Origin: Runella sp. MFBS21
GTDB lineage: Bacteria > Bacteroidota > Bacteroidia > Cytophagales > Spirosomataceae
Direction of reading: 5' to 3'
DNA: 64,000 nucleotides
Assembly: GCF_029433105.1 (NCBI RefSeq)
Contig: NZ_JARNTW010000010.1
Coordinates: 62,001-126,000 of the forward strand
Every line of letters starts with the position of its first letter. Within the stretch, counting starts at the first letter, position 1. A program made the translations under genes and the position numbers. Below, in pieces: positions 35,377 through 44,544 of the stretch. The notes under the pieces were generated by a model, which did not search any database, was not told the origin of the DNA, and saw only the letters and a program-made list of their open reading frames with translations.

Positions 35377-35466
35377 TCATGCTTTTTTGGCTTGAATCTT
35401 TTTGTAAGTATACACTGCGGCACTTACAGCGAGGGCAACTGAGAGTAATTTGACGACTTTTTTCAT
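35377..35466 (-). CDS. 29-residue single-pass membrane peptide
   Basis: A complete minus-strand frame from ATG 35466 to TGA 35377: MKKVVKLLS, then a short hydrophobic stretch LSVALAVSAAVYTY, then a basic tail KKIQAKKA. A purine-rich sequence (aaaagag) lies just upstream of the ATG. Small proteins of this shape (basic-hydrophobic-basic, inserted in the inner membrane) recur in Bacteroidota and often serve as regulators or stabilisers of membrane complexes. I found no family match by eye. The gene sits alone between a terminator and the threonine aldolase gene, and ends about 160 bp after the aldolase stop on the same strand. Confidence 0.5.
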   Translation of the reverse strand: MKKVVKLLSVALAVSAAVYTYKKIQAKKA

Positions 35467-35629
35467 GGCTCTTTTGAAGGGGTTAAACGGACTGAAAATT
35501 TTATTTATCTTTATTATTTATACAGTAAAACACCTAAAAAGGTTTATAAAAAATACACAAAAATTACAGCAACAAAAGTGCCAACTTTTGTGGAGTTTTT
35601 AGTGCGTAGAAATACGTGTTTTTTGACCG

Positions 35630-36652
35630 TTAGATAACTTTTTTCAGGCTTTTTCCCAATTCTTCGAGCTGCATATCCGTAAAATCTAAGTGTGTCACAA
35701 ATCGTACCAAATGTTTACCAAAAGTAACGGCTGCAATATCTTTTTGTGAGAGTTTGGCTACGTAGTCGGTAGCAAGGATTGAATCGGGCAAACGAAATAT
35801 GACAATGTTGGTATCAATCGGGTAGATTTCTTCTATCTCAGGAAGGTGTCGGAGCATTTGCCCAATAGCCTTCGCCCTCGCATGGTCGTCGCGTAAGCGC
35901 AGAATATGGTGATCTAAAGCATAAATGCCGGCTGCTGCCAAATAGCCTGCTTGGCGCCATCCACCGCCCATTGCTTTGCGAAAACGGCGGGCTTTTTTTA
36001 TAAAATCAGCTTTTCCTATCAACAATGAACCTACTGGGCACCCAAGACCTTTGGATAAGCAAATACTAATGCTATCAAACGATTGCCCGTAATCAGAAGG
36101 AGATTCGTTGGTTTCGACCAAGGCATTAAACAGACGTGCGCCATCTAGGTGCAAAGCGAGGGAATATTGGGTACATACTTCTTTGATGTCTTCAATAGCA
36201 CTCAATTCATAATAGCACCCACCCCCTTTGTTCATGGTGTTTTCGAGCGAAACCAAACGAGATACGGGTGCATGTACATCGTCGGGGTTGTTGATCGCAT
36301 CTTTGATTTGAGCGGCGTTGATGCGGCCTCTGTCGCCTGTGAGAAGCTTAACCGAACTGAGTGCATTGAGGGCTATGCCGCCGCCTTCATAAAGATAGAT
36401 ATGAGAAAGGGCATCACAGATTACTTCACTGCCAGGCTGAGTATGAACCCGAATCGCGAGTTGATTGGTCATGGTACCAGAAGGGCAAAATAGAGCTGCT
36501 TCCATACCAAAAAGTCGGGCGGCTTTTTCTTGTAAAGCATTGACGGTGGGGTCGTCGCCAAAAACATCGTCGCCTACCGCTGCCGAAAACATCGCTTCTA
36601 GCATTGACGGAGTAGGTTTGGTGACGGTGTCGGAGCGGAGATCAATAAGCAT
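35630..36652 (-). CDS. ltaE: Low-specificity L-threonine aldolase
   Basis: About 340 aa from ATG 36652; the frame extends to 36697 but the family N terminus begins [14 protein letters not shown], as here. A PLP-dependent fold-type I enzyme: [20 protein letters not shown], the cofactor segment [30 protein letters not shown] with the pyridine-binding Asp and Arg, and [17 protein letters not shown] with the Schiff-base lysine. It splits L-threonine (and allo-threonine) to glycine and acetaldehyde. It follows RDD and DUF2752 genes on the same strand, about 60 bp after the latter's stop, so co-transcription is possible without clear functional link. Confidence 0.93.
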   Translation of the reverse strand: MLIDLRSDTVTKPTPSMLEAMFSAAVGDDVFGDDPTVNALQEKAARLFGMEAALFCPSGTMTNQLAIRVHTQPGSEVICDALSHIYLYEGGGIALNALSSVKLLTGDRGRINAAQIKDAINNPDDVHAPVSRLVSLENTMNKGGGCYYELSAIEDIKEVCTQYSLALHLDGARLFNALVETNESPSDYGQSFDSISICLSKGLGCPVGSLLIGKADFIKKARRFRKAMGGGWRQAGYLAAAGIYALDHHILRLRDDHARAKAIGQMLRHLPEIEEIYPIDTNIVIFRLPDSILATDYVAKLSQKDIAAVTFGKHLVRFVTHLDFTDMQLEELGKSLKKVI

Positions 36653-36710
36653 TTGAGTTGATGAGGGGTGAAAATGTAGAAAGGCGCAAAAATACAAAAG
36701 ATTTTTGAGG

Positions 36711-37088
36711 TCAATCCGGAATCAAAAACTCAAATCCTTTCAAATTTCGGACAATGGTAAAAACACTAACCACTATCCCGACAAAAGTAACTGTGTAGCG
36801 ATGCCAGAGGAGGCGTCGTAGGTTGGGAATATCAAAAATCTCACTTACAAATACAATTGATAAGATAGGAATTACTAAAGAAATCAGAAGATTAAAATGA
36901 AGTGCTTGCCTCAAATGACCATGCAGCAAGGCATGTAATGCCCGCTGCCCGCCGCATCCCCAGCAGTATAAGCCAGTGGTTTTGTGAACAAGGCAAGGAG
37001 GACCAAAATGAGAAATAGCAGGATTGTAATAAAAATAAAAAACGGTAATGGACAGGGCCGTTACCGTTAGCGTGATTTTTTTTAGCAT
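36711..37088 (-). CDS. DUF2752 membrane protein
   Basis: 125 aa. Three hydrophobic segments and the family signature [20 protein letters not shown] followed by [17 protein letters not shown], with the paired cysteines of CWGCGG that could bind metal or form a disulfide. The function of DUF2752 is unknown. Its ATG (37088-37086) overlaps the TAA of the RDD gene by one base (TAATG), so translation is coupled. Confidence 0.9.
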   Translation of the reverse strand: MLKKITLTVTALSITVFYFYYNPAISHFGPPCLVHKTTGLYCWGCGGQRALHALLHGHLRQALHFNLLISLVIPILSIVFVSEIFDIPNLRRLLWHRYTVTFVGIVVSVFTIVRNLKGFEFLIPD

Positions 37089-37561
37089 TAGTTACTTCTT
37101 AAAACATATCCTTTAATGACCAAATCATGCAGACTTTGCTCTTCTGGATTAAAAAGAGGCCACAACCACAGTAAGAAGCATACATTGACGCTGATGTACT
37201 TGATAAGTGAGCGACCGAGTGCTTGTCCAAAAGTAAGGCGGTCGCCAGTCTCATTTACTACTTTCACTTTCATAATAATTTTACCAAGCGTAGCTTGTTT
37301 GCTAGAACTGAGCATCACTGCCTCATAGAGCAAGGGCGCTACCAGTGAAAATAATACAAAACCCAAAATACTAAACCCCGCAAAACTGGCAATAGCGGCG
37401 GCTGCTTCGGAGTCATTGAGGTTGTCGGCACCCATTCCAAGTAGAGCCGCAAACCCTCCAAAAGGAACAATAATAATACTAAAGGCGATTGTAAGAATGA
37501 CACCGTCGATAATTTGAGCGACTAGGCGATTGCCCACTCCAGCTAGTTGTGATTTTTCCAT
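37088..37561 (-). CDS. RDD-family membrane protein
   Basis: 157 aa with three to four hydrophobic segments. The N terminus GVGNRLVAQIIDGVILTIAF contains the RDD-like Arg and Asp pair, and LGRSLIKYISVNVCFLLWLW and the closing LHDLVIKGYVL fit the family. Roles in ion or compatible-solute transport have been proposed for some members. It heads the minus-strand group RDD-DUF2752-threonine aldolase. The region 37562-37706 separates it from the divergent sigma-factor gene and must hold both promoters; no close consensus was seen. Confidence 0.9.
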   Translation of the reverse strand: MEKSQLAGVGNRLVAQIIDGVILTIAFSIIIVPFGGFAALLGMGADNLNDSEAAAAIASFAGFSILGFVLFSLVAPLLYEAVMLSSSKQATLGKIIMKVKVVNETGDRLTFGQALGRSLIKYISVNVCFLLWLWPLFNPEEQSLHDLVIKGYVLRSN

Positions 37562-37706
37562 ACAAAAAATGGTTTGAGGTTTTAGGGAAAGAGAAGTAAA
37601 CTATTGCAAATCAAAGACTTTCTGCTTAAAAAGCAAGAATATGTTGTTTTTCTTTGCTAAGTTTATCATTTTACTGCCCTAAACCTCTATTAATTCTATT
37701 ACTTCT

Positions 37707-38294
37707 ATGTTTTTCTTTAATAAAACTCTCAAAGACTATGACATTTTACAAGGCATCCGCGAGGGCGATTCAAGAAGACAGTTGTATGAAAACAAACTTT
37801 ATGAAAAGTATCACTACTTAGTCAGAGAAGCACAATTTAAACACAAAATATCATATGATGATGCCCAGAGTGCTTATTCGGATGCAATACTGACCGTCAT
37901 CGATCATGTTGTAAATGGGCGATTTGAGGGACGTTCGGAGGTGAAAACCTATCTGTATCAAATATTTACAAACAAATGTGTTGACGCTATTCGGAAAAGT
38001 ACGACTAACAAAGCAGGCATCCATCACACAGAGGGTTTGGATGATGCATTGCTATGGATTCCCGACGAATCTCGGACCATTGTTCAGAAACTCATTTCGG
38101 AAAATGAAATAGCGATATTGCAGCAGCATTTGCGTAGTATCGGAGATAAATGTCGTGGGATAATATTGGCATGGGGAGAGGGGTTTTCGGACGGAGAAAT
38201 TGCCCAGCAGATGGGATACAATACCGCAGCTGTAGCTAAAACTAGCCGATTGAGATGCTTGGAAAAACTCAAAGAAAAGTATAAACTAAGGTAA
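37707..38294 (+). CDS. ECF-type RNA polymerase sigma factor
   Basis: 195 aa. Region 2 covers about residues 25-95, with DDAQSAYSDAILTVIDHVVN and the -10 recognition helix VKTYLYQIFTNKCVDAIRK. Region 4 spans about 130-190, with a helix-turn-helix SDGEIAQQMGYNTAAVAKTS and RCLEKLKEKYK. This is the standard two-domain ECF layout. It opens a four-gene same-strand module whose second gene has an anti-sigma-like N terminus and a membrane helix, so release of this factor by an envelope signal is the simplest reading. The remaining two genes encode proteases in the envelope. Confidence 0.9.
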   Translation: MFFFNKTLKDYDILQGIREGDSRRQLYENKLYEKYHYLVREAQFKHKISYDDAQSAYSDAILTVIDHVVNGRFEGRSEVKTYLYQIFTNKCVDAIRKSTTNKAGIHHTEGLDDALLWIPDESRTIVQKLISENEIAILQQHLRSIGDKCRGIILAWGEGFSDGEIAQQMGYNTAAVAKTSRLRCLEKLKEKYKLR

Positions 38295-38370
38295 GAGATT
38301 TACATCCGTATCATAGAGCATCTCAAGATTTCAACAGTATTGGAATGTATTGAGAATAAATCAAAAAGAA

Positions 38371-39099
38371 ATGACAGACCTAGAGCTTATTGATAATTAT
38401 TATAACAATCAACTTTCGGATGAGGCAAAGACAGTTTTTGAGAAAAGCCTCCAAGAAGATCCACATTTTGCCTCTGAAGTAGCCTTTTATGTTCAAGCAA
38501 AACAGGCCGCTCAAAAAGAAGCCCGACAGCGAAGATTGGCCGAACTGACCGCCTTAGGCCAACAGCAAACCCTAGGCCGTGCGCGACAGGTATATTATGG
38601 ATGGGCAGTGGCAGCTTCGATATTGTTGGCATTGGGTATAAGTTGGTATGTGTGGTTGGGAGTAGAACCGACACGTAGCCGCCGTTCGATAGCCACTGAA
38701 GAATGGGCCACCGAGTATATTAGCCAAAATCTGGTGACGCTACCCATTACTATGGGAGATATAAAACAAGATAGTCTTAAGTTGGGAATTAATGCCTATA
38801 ATAATAGTGAATTGGCAACAGCCAAGGCGATTTGGGAAAACCTTTATCAAAAGGATAAAAACAATCCTGAACTTGAAAAACTACTAGGCATTGTTTGCCT
38901 CAGAAGTGGAGATTACGACCAAGCGATTAGTTACTTTCATCGTCTAGGTGCCCGAACTGATTTGGTCTCTAATCCAGGGAAATTTTATGAAGCGATTGCG
39001 CTTTTGAAAAAACAAACACCGCTTGATAAGATAAAAGCGGAAAGTTTGTTGAAGGAGGTGAAAACCAATAAATTAGAGGGGTGGAAAGAGATGGAGTGA
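38371..39099 (+). CDS. Membrane protein with anti-sigma-like N terminus and periplasmic TPR
   Basis: About 242 aa from ATG 38371; a TTG at 38350 in frame is less likely. Residues 1-60 (LIDNYYNNQLSDEAKTVFEK and a Lys/Arg/Gln-rich helix) resemble the cytoplasmic segment of Bacteroidota anti-sigma or gliding-type membrane regulators. One transmembrane helix follows (WAVAASILLALGISWYVW, about 75-95). The rest has TPR-like helices (NNSELATAKAIWENLY and LLGIVCLRSGDYDQAISYFH) placed in the periplasm. Starting 76 bp after the sigma-factor stop, it is the likely partner that holds the sigma factor at the membrane. The assignment as anti-sigma factor is inference from layout; no zinc-finger (HxxxCxxC) motif is seen. 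Confidence 0.72.
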   Translation: MTDLELIDNYYNNQLSDEAKTVFEKSLQEDPHFASEVAFYVQAKQAAQKEARQRRLAELTALGQQQTLGRARQVYYGWAVAASILLALGISWYVWLGVEPTRSRRSIATEEWATEYISQNLVTLPITMGDIKQDSLKLGINAYNNSELATAKAIWENLYQKDKNNPELEKLLGIVCLRSGDYDQAISYFHRLGARTDLVSNPGKFYEAIALLKKQTPLDKIKAESLLKEVKTNKLEGWKEME

Positions 39100-39134
39100 A
39101 TAGTATATCTTTCATATTTAAACCTCTATAAGTG

Positions 39135-40511
39135 ATGAAACATTATTTTTCCCTTGGCTTCATCTTGATTGCTTTGGTAGCAACACTAAGCTGTAAAAAA
39201 GAAACAAACAAAGAAAATCGGATATTGGTATGGGAAGCTGATTCCAATTCTGCGTATTATGGATGTAAAAATCCAAAAGAAATTAAAGATAAAAATGAAT
39301 GTGGTATTGTAGATGGAGAAAACGGCCTGCCTACGAGTTTTTTGTTTAGGTTTAAAGAGGGTACTACTGCTCGGCATATTAGGAGCTTTGAAGATAGCAT
39401 CAGAAAATATCATAAAACCCTCACAATTGATAGTTGTACTTGCGATCCACTACTCAGAAGGTATGATAATTTTCCCATCAAATCCATTTACAAAAGTGGA
39501 GACCCCGAAAACATCGTGATTGTTTCGGGAGGAGGCTCGGCAGCGGGCAATACGGTTATTGAACTAAAAGATTCAACCATCAAAGAATTTAGCCCTAATT
39601 ATCGTGTTTTTGGGGAGAAGAACCCACTCGAAGGCAAGCCCAAGGAAAAACTATTTGCTCAAAAAGAAGGAGGTAATAAATTGAAAATTGGCGTTTTGGA
39701 TACAGGATATGACGCTAATTTTGGTAGCCTAACGCCTCATTCGTTGCAACCTTGTACTGGCAAAACTGACTTTAACTTTGTAGGTACCGCTGGCCAATTT
39801 GACGATGACCCTACTAAACATGGTACGATTGTGACGACATTGCTGATGGATGCTATCCCCCAAGAAAAAAGAAACGATGTAGAGGTGATTCCTATTAAGG
39901 TTTTGGATAAAGACGGATATACTACTTTGTTTAATTTTATCTGTGTATTGTCATCATTGAAGGGCAAAAAAGTGGATATTATCAATGCAAGTTTGGGCTT
40001 CTACGCTCCTAATGATTCTATTCCTTCGGGGTTAATTAAAACATATATTGAACAAACAGAAGCTTGGTTTTTTGTCGCCGCTGGCAACAAAAATACCTAT
40101 ATAGATGGCTTAGACAATACAAGCTCTCGCGATTTGGAGATTAGAAAACTCAAATTCTATCCTGCGTCTATCAAAGAGATTAAAAATATGATAGTGGTCA
40201 CTTCCGCTTTTAGCGACAGTCGTAACAGTTTTGATATATGCCCCAATCAAAACTATTCAAATACTTTGGTGGATGTATCGGTAGAGGCCAGTAAAAATTG
40301 CTATATAAAATATGACAACCCTTATTTTACTTTGCAGGGAACGGGCAGTTCTTTTGCCACGCCAGTAGTGGCTGGTAAAGCGGCATCTGCGATTTTGTCA
40401 GCACCAAGTACTGACAAAAATGCCCTTCTCAATAGTATCAATATGGGCAATATCAGTGGTATGCCTGCGGCTTCTAAAACAAGATTATCAAAAATTGTAA
40501 AACGACCTTAG
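39135..40511 (+). CDS. S8-family subtilisin-like protease, lipoprotein
   Basis: About 458 aa from ATG 39135 (GTG directly before). The leader ends in a lipobox, LVATLSC, so the mature protein should be lipid-anchored. Residues about 65-150 may be an inhibitor-I9-like prodomain. The catalytic triad is complete: Asp189 in IGVLDTGYD, His229 in DPTKHGTIVTTLL and Ser406 in GSSFATPVVAGKAA, with oxyanion Asn in FVAAGNKNT. It lies between the anti-sigma-like gene and the CHAT protease gene, 30 bp before the latter. As part of a sigma-factor-led module it may process or activate a partner, possibly the CHAT protein. Confidence 0.9.
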   Translation: MKHYFSLGFILIALVATLSCKKETNKENRILVWEADSNSAYYGCKNPKEIKDKNECGIVDGENGLPTSFLFRFKEGTTARHIRSFEDSIRKYHKTLTIDSCTCDPLLRRYDNFPIKSIYKSGDPENIVIVSGGGSAAGNTVIELKDSTIKEFSPNYRVFGEKNPLEGKPKEKLFAQKEGGNKLKIGVLDTGYDANFGSLTPHSLQPCTGKTDFNFVGTAGQFDDDPTKHGTIVTTLLMDAIPQEKRNDVEVIPIKVLDKDGYTTLFNFICVLSSLKGKKVDIINASLGFYAPNDSIPSGLIKTYIEQTEAWFFVAAGNKNTYIDGLDNTSSRDLEIRKLKFYPASIKEIKNMIVVTSAFSDSRNSFDICPNQNYSNTLVDVSVEASKNCYIKYDNPYFTLQGTGSSFATPVVAGKAASAILSAPSTDKNALLNSINMGNISGMPAASKTRLSKIVKRP

Positions 40512-40541
40512 TTTGGATATATTTGGCCATAATAAATATGA

Positions 40542-43346
40542 ATGAGGCCTTATTATAATCTCCTACTTATGGTTGTGTGTGGGGTGGTACTGCAGCTCAG
40601 AGGGCAGTGCCCCCCCCGAATAGCTATTTGGCAACAACTCGAAACTATATCGACCCAGCTCAATGGGAATCAGCTTATCGAAAAAACAACTTTGCTCAAA
40701 AAGCAATGTGAAGATTGTCGCTATCAACAAGACTCTGTGTATGCCAAAGTGATTCACGTATTAGGACGAACTTATTGGTACATAGGAGATTTGAAACAAG
40801 CCAAAGAGCTCACTCAGCAGGCGATTCATATCAATGCCTCAGGAGGAAAGCTCACTAAACCTGCCAACTGCGCCAATAGCTATTTTAATCTAGGACGAAT
40901 CGAGAGGCTCCTGAATCATCCTGAGGCCGCAGAAGTAGCTTTCAAAAAAACAATTGAATATGGGGAGCGCTATCCCGAACGCAAAGAACAGATTCCGAAA
41001 GCCTATCAGCAGCTCGCCAACCTCTACAATGTCAAAGGCGATTATCAGGCTTGTATTAGATACGCTGAAATCGGGGCAAGATTGGCTCAGATGCAGGCAA
41101 ATACCTCATTTCAGGTAAATAATCTTCTCGAAAAAGTTCAAGCACTTATTATACTCAAACGTTTTGATGAAGCTGCCGTAATTATTAGAGGTACCGAAAA
41201 AATAGCCTTACAAAGTAAAGATACTGCTATTATCGGATTTACCTTGACCCAAATAGCAAGTATCAACGAATCCCAAGGGCGATTGATAGAAGCTGTGTCT
41301 TTCTACAAAAATGCTTTACACACTTATCAGCGCCAATTACTTATAAAACCTGATGACCGTGATGCAGCCTATAATTGTGGTGCTGTCTGTAATAATATGG
41401 CGAATATTTATTTCTCCAAATTCAAAAAATATGATGAAGCTATCAATTATTATCGGCAAGCTCTTAATTACGTAAATGATGACTTTGCCTATGCCCGAAT
41501 CTTGGGGAATATTGCCAATACTTATAATCAAAAAAAAGACTTTAAAGCCGCTGTGTCAACCTATCAGGATGCTTTAATAAAAGCGCCTATTGGTTATGCC
41601 AATAAAAACGTTGAACACAACCCTTCGGCCAATACCATCAGATTTTCGGCTTCTAAATCTTATCTTATCTCGCTCATATCTGCCAAGGCAGATGCGTGGC
41701 TAGACTACGCCAAGGCTACCAAAAATGATTCCATAAAACTATCCAATGCTATCAAAACATATGCACTTGCAGATAGTATGGTGGATTTTATGAGGTGGGA
41801 ACAGACAGGCTCTCAGTCAAAGCTCTTTTGGCGTAACAAAACCCGAAGTATGTATGAACACGCCTTAGAGGCTTGTTTTTTGAGAGGTAATACAGAACAA
41901 GCTTTTCATTTTTTAGAAAAATCAAAGGCAGTTTTGTTGGCAGATAAACTCAATGAGCTTGGCGCTAATCAACAACTTAGCTCGCAGCAGCGTGAACAAG
42001 AAGCCCAGCTACGTCAGCAAATTACAGACTTACAAGAGAAACTCGTTTCAACCCAAAAAACTGCCAAGGCATTGGCGACTGACCAAGCCAAACTATATCA
42101 GTATCAAAGCGAGTGGGAAGCATTTGTTCGCTCACTCGAAACTACTAATCCTGCCTATTATCGCTATAAATATGACAATGGTGTCATGTCTCTTAAGTAT
42201 CTTAGAGAACAGATATTGGCCAAAAATCAAGCTTTTGTTTCTTTTTTTGTGGGTGATAGTGCCTTGTATGCCCTCACCGTGAAGGCCTCCACGACAAAGC
42301 TGCTCAAACTGCCGCTTTCATCTCAAGAATATCACCGTCAAGCGCATGAATTTCTGAATATTTCTGCCAACAGGGCTGTACTTAATGCCCAATACCCCAC
42401 CTTCCAAAGATTAGCCTATGAATTATATCATAAACTCTGGAAACCCATAGGGGTGTCGGAACAGAGAGTGATTGTTGCCTCGGATGGCGAATTTTTACCT
42501 TTCGAAGCTCTCCTTGTTTCTCCTACTTCCGACGATTTTTTGGTAAAGCATCAAGCAGTTAGCTATACCTATTCTGCACGATTTTTATCAACAATGGGTA
42601 CCTTTAAAGAACCTACGACCTCAATTTTTCAGAAGCTTCGCCTACTATGGGAAGGTTTGGAGAAAAAAGGGTTTTTGGGGATGGCTCCCGTGGCGTTTGA
42701 AAGTGGACAAGCTATGCTTAAAGGTTCTGAAGAATCCTTAGAAAAAGTAAGAGAGCATTTTTGGTGGGGGCAAAAGTTTGTTCAAAAAGAAGCTACTAAA
42801 GCAAATTTCCTGACTTACGCTCCTAAATCACGCATTATTCAGCTTTTTACCCATGCAGATGCTGATAGTGCCGAAGCTACTGAGCCAAAAATTTATTTTG
42901 TTGATTCGACTTTGGTTCTCTCCGAACTTAGCCGCTTAGGGCAGTTTAATACCGATTTGTTGGTACTTTCAGCTTGTAAGACGGGCATCGGTCATAATCA
43001 ACGAGGCGAGGGTGTTTATAGCCTTGCACGAGGATTTGCGGCATTGGGTATTTTGAGTACTGTTACTACCTTGTGGCAGGTCGAAGATAAACCTACTTAT
43101 GCCCTGGCCGAGTCTTTTTATAAGTTTCTTCGAGAAGGCTTTCCCAAAGATGAGGCACTCCAAAAAGCAAAACTCGAATGGCTTGCACAAGGTAGTGCCG
43201 CTGATAAGCTCCCCTCGCAGTGGGCAGGAGTGTTGCTAGTAGGTAGCGCTACTGCTTTACCATCGCAGCAGCCTTTGTATTGGTTGGGAGGATTGCTCGT
43301 AGTGATAGTAATTGGTATTTTGTGGAGAAGGCGCAATGCTTTCTAA
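40542..43346 (+). CDS. Exported TPR-CHAT (caspase-like) protease with C-terminal membrane anchor
   Basis: 934 aa. Signal sequence (about 1-22), then TPR repeats (about 60-450, for example YFNLGRIERLLNHPEAAEVA and YDEAINYYRQALNYV), a coiled coil (about 475-525) and a CHAT peptidase domain (about 640-905). The caspase-type dyad is His771 in IIQLFTHAD and Cys812 in LLVLSACKTG, followed by GEGVYSLARGFAALGI. The last 25 residues form a transmembrane helix (LGGLLVVIVIGILW) and RRR tail. So the protease faces the periplasm and is held in the inner membrane, unlike most CHAT effectors in conflict systems, which are cytoplasmic. Substrate unknown. Its last 90 bp overlap the convergent LytTR gene. Confidence 0.9.
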   Translation: MRPYYNLLLMVVCGVVLQLRGQCPPRIAIWQQLETISTQLNGNQLIEKTTLLKKQCEDCRYQQDSVYAKVIHVLGRTYWYIGDLKQAKELTQQAIHINASGGKLTKPANCANSYFNLGRIERLLNHPEAAEVAFKKTIEYGERYPERKEQIPKAYQQLANLYNVKGDYQACIRYAEIGARLAQMQANTSFQVNNLLEKVQALIILKRFDEAAVIIRGTEKIALQSKDTAIIGFTLTQIASINESQGRLIEAVSFYKNALHTYQRQLLIKPDDRDAAYNCGAVCNNMANIYFSKFKKYDEAINYYRQALNYVNDDFAYARILGNIANTYNQKKDFKAAVSTYQDALIKAPIGYANKNVEHNPSANTIRFSASKSYLISLISAKADAWLDYAKATKNDSIKLSNAIKTYALADSMVDFMRWEQTGSQSKLFWRNKTRSMYEHALEACFLRGNTEQAFHFLEKSKAVLLADKLNELGANQQLSSQQREQEAQLRQQITDLQEKLVSTQKTAKALATDQAKLYQYQSEWEAFVRSLETTNPAYYRYKYDNGVMSLKYLREQILAKNQAFVSFFVGDSALYALTVKASTTKLLKLPLSSQEYHRQAHEFLNISANRAVLNAQYPTFQRLAYELYHKLWKPIGVSEQRVIVASDGEFLPFEALLVSPTSDDFLVKHQAVSYTYSARFLSTMGTFKEPTTSIFQKLRLLWEGLEKKGFLGMAPVAFESGQAMLKGSEESLEKVREHFWWGQKFVQKEATKANFLTYAPKSRIIQLFTHADADSAEATEPKIYFVDSTLVLSELSRLGQFNTDLLVLSACKTGIGHNQRGEGVYSLARGFAALGILSTVTTLWQVEDKPTYALAESFYKFLREGFPKDEALQKAKLEWLAQGSAADKLPSQWAGVLLVGSATALPSQQPLYWLGGLLVVIVIGILWRRRNAF

Positions 43347-43649
43347 AGCCTTTTTGATTTCTTTCTTTTTCCGACGCGAAGGTTTAAGTCTGACGCCGTC
43401 GCTCATATATAAAAAACCCGTTGGCCCTTTTTTGATAAGATGACGAGTGTTGATAACAAAAGAACGGTGGATACGGATAAACTCCACCGATAAAAAAGGC
43501 TCTAAAGCTTTAAGTGTTTTGGATACGATGATTTCGTTCCCGTCAGTGAATGTTACTTTCGTATAATTTCGGGCACCTTCTAAGCGAATGATATCATCTA
43601 GCGGAACATCGAGTCGTTGTTTTGGAAAAGGGAGCAGGAGTGTTTGCAT
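43257..43649 (-). CDS. Stand-alone LytTR DNA-binding protein
   Basis: 130 aa from ATG 43649. A LytTR domain covers about residues 12-105: IIRLEGARNYTKVTFTDGNE, IIVSKTLKALEPFLSVEFIR, IHRSFVINTRHLI. There is no receiver domain, so its activity is not set by phosphorylation of its own receiver. The tail after residue 105 (SPQNTNYYHYEQ and LLRW) is encoded antisense to the CHAT gene's transmembrane segment; it may be an accidental extension. It could regulate the CHAT module or belong with the LytS/LytTR array downstream. Confidence 0.85.
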   Translation of the reverse strand: MQTLLLPFPKQRLDVPLDDIIRLEGARNYTKVTFTDGNEIIVSKTLKALEPFLSVEFIRIHRSFVINTRHLIKKGPTGFLYMSDGVRLKPSRRKKKEIKKALESIAPSPQNTNYYHYEQSSQPIQRLLRW

Positions 43650-43775
43650 GATAGTAGGATAGTAAATGTTTCTACCTACTTAGTCGTAAAAGCATATTTG
43701 CTGGCAAACAAAAAATGATTTAAAACGCAATAAAAAATCCTAAGACGTGTCTTGGTCAAATATCAACTTTAGCAT

Positions 43776-44522
43776 TTAAAACCACCCAAAACGCTCCATC
43801 AGTCTATCTTTTTGTCCTCTTGATACTGGTATGCTAAGGTCGTTGTCCATGATGATGTAGCTCCCTTCGCCTTTTACAAATTTTTTGATGTGATTAAGAT
43901 TGATAAGATACTGGCGATGTACCCTTAAAAAATCCCGTTCTTCGAGCAGCTCTTGCACATCTCTGAGGGTTTTGGTCACTAAATATTGCTGCCCGTCTTT
44001 GAGATGAAAACGAGTGTAGTTGTCGTCAGCTTCGCAATATAGTACGTCTTGAATAGAAGCAAACGTTACGCCATTTTGATAAGGCAAAGCGATACGCTCA
44101 GGCAATGTTTTGGCGTTGGGAGCCATTTGTTGTTTGAGGTGTTGAATTTGGAGAGGATCGGTCTGACGTTGCTTCTCAATTTTGTTGATGGCCTCTATCA
44201 GCTCTTGGGTATCAATGGGTTTGAGTAGATAATCAAGTGCGCTGTATTTGAATGCCTTGAGGGCAAAACGATCGTAGGCTGTCACAAAAACTAATGAAAA
44301 AGGAATATCGGCCACTTCTTCTAGTACTTGAAATCCGTTCATTTGGGGCATTTCGATATCTAAAAACAAAATCTCAGGACGGTGAGTTTTGATAGCTTCG
44401 ATACCCAATAAACTACTGGTACAAGTAGCTACAATCTCAATATGGGGGCAATGTTGTGATAATCTAAGTGCTAGTAGATTCACAGCGTTTGGTTCATCAT
44501 CAATAATAACGGCTCGTAACAT
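43776..44522 (-). CDS. LytTR-family response regulator
   Basis: About 248 aa from ATG 44522; the frame extends to 44591 but the receiver begins MLRAVIIDDEPNA. The receiver spans about 1-118 with phospho-acceptor Asp in EILFLDIEMPQMNG, Thr in FVTAYD and Lys in YLLKPIDT. The LytTR domain spans about 145-245: QDVLYCEADDNYTRFHLKDG and FLRVHRQYLINLNHI. It starts 22 bp after the stop of the first LytS-type kinase and is the only regulator with a receiver among the array genes, so it is the probable target of the three kinases. Confidence 0.94.
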   Translation of the reverse strand: MLRAVIIDDEPNAVNLLALRLSQHCPHIEIVATCTSSLLGIEAIKTHRPEILFLDIEMPQMNGFQVLEEVADIPFSLVFVTAYDRFALKAFKYSALDYLLKPIDTQELIEAINKIEKQRQTDPLQIQHLKQQMAPNAKTLPERIALPYQNGVTFASIQDVLYCEADDNYTRFHLKDGQQYLVTKTLRDVQELLEERDFLRVHRQYLINLNHIKKFVKGEGSYIIMDNDLSIPVSRGQKDRLMERFGWF

Positions 44523-44544
44523 AATTACAGAAGGATTAGAGGTA

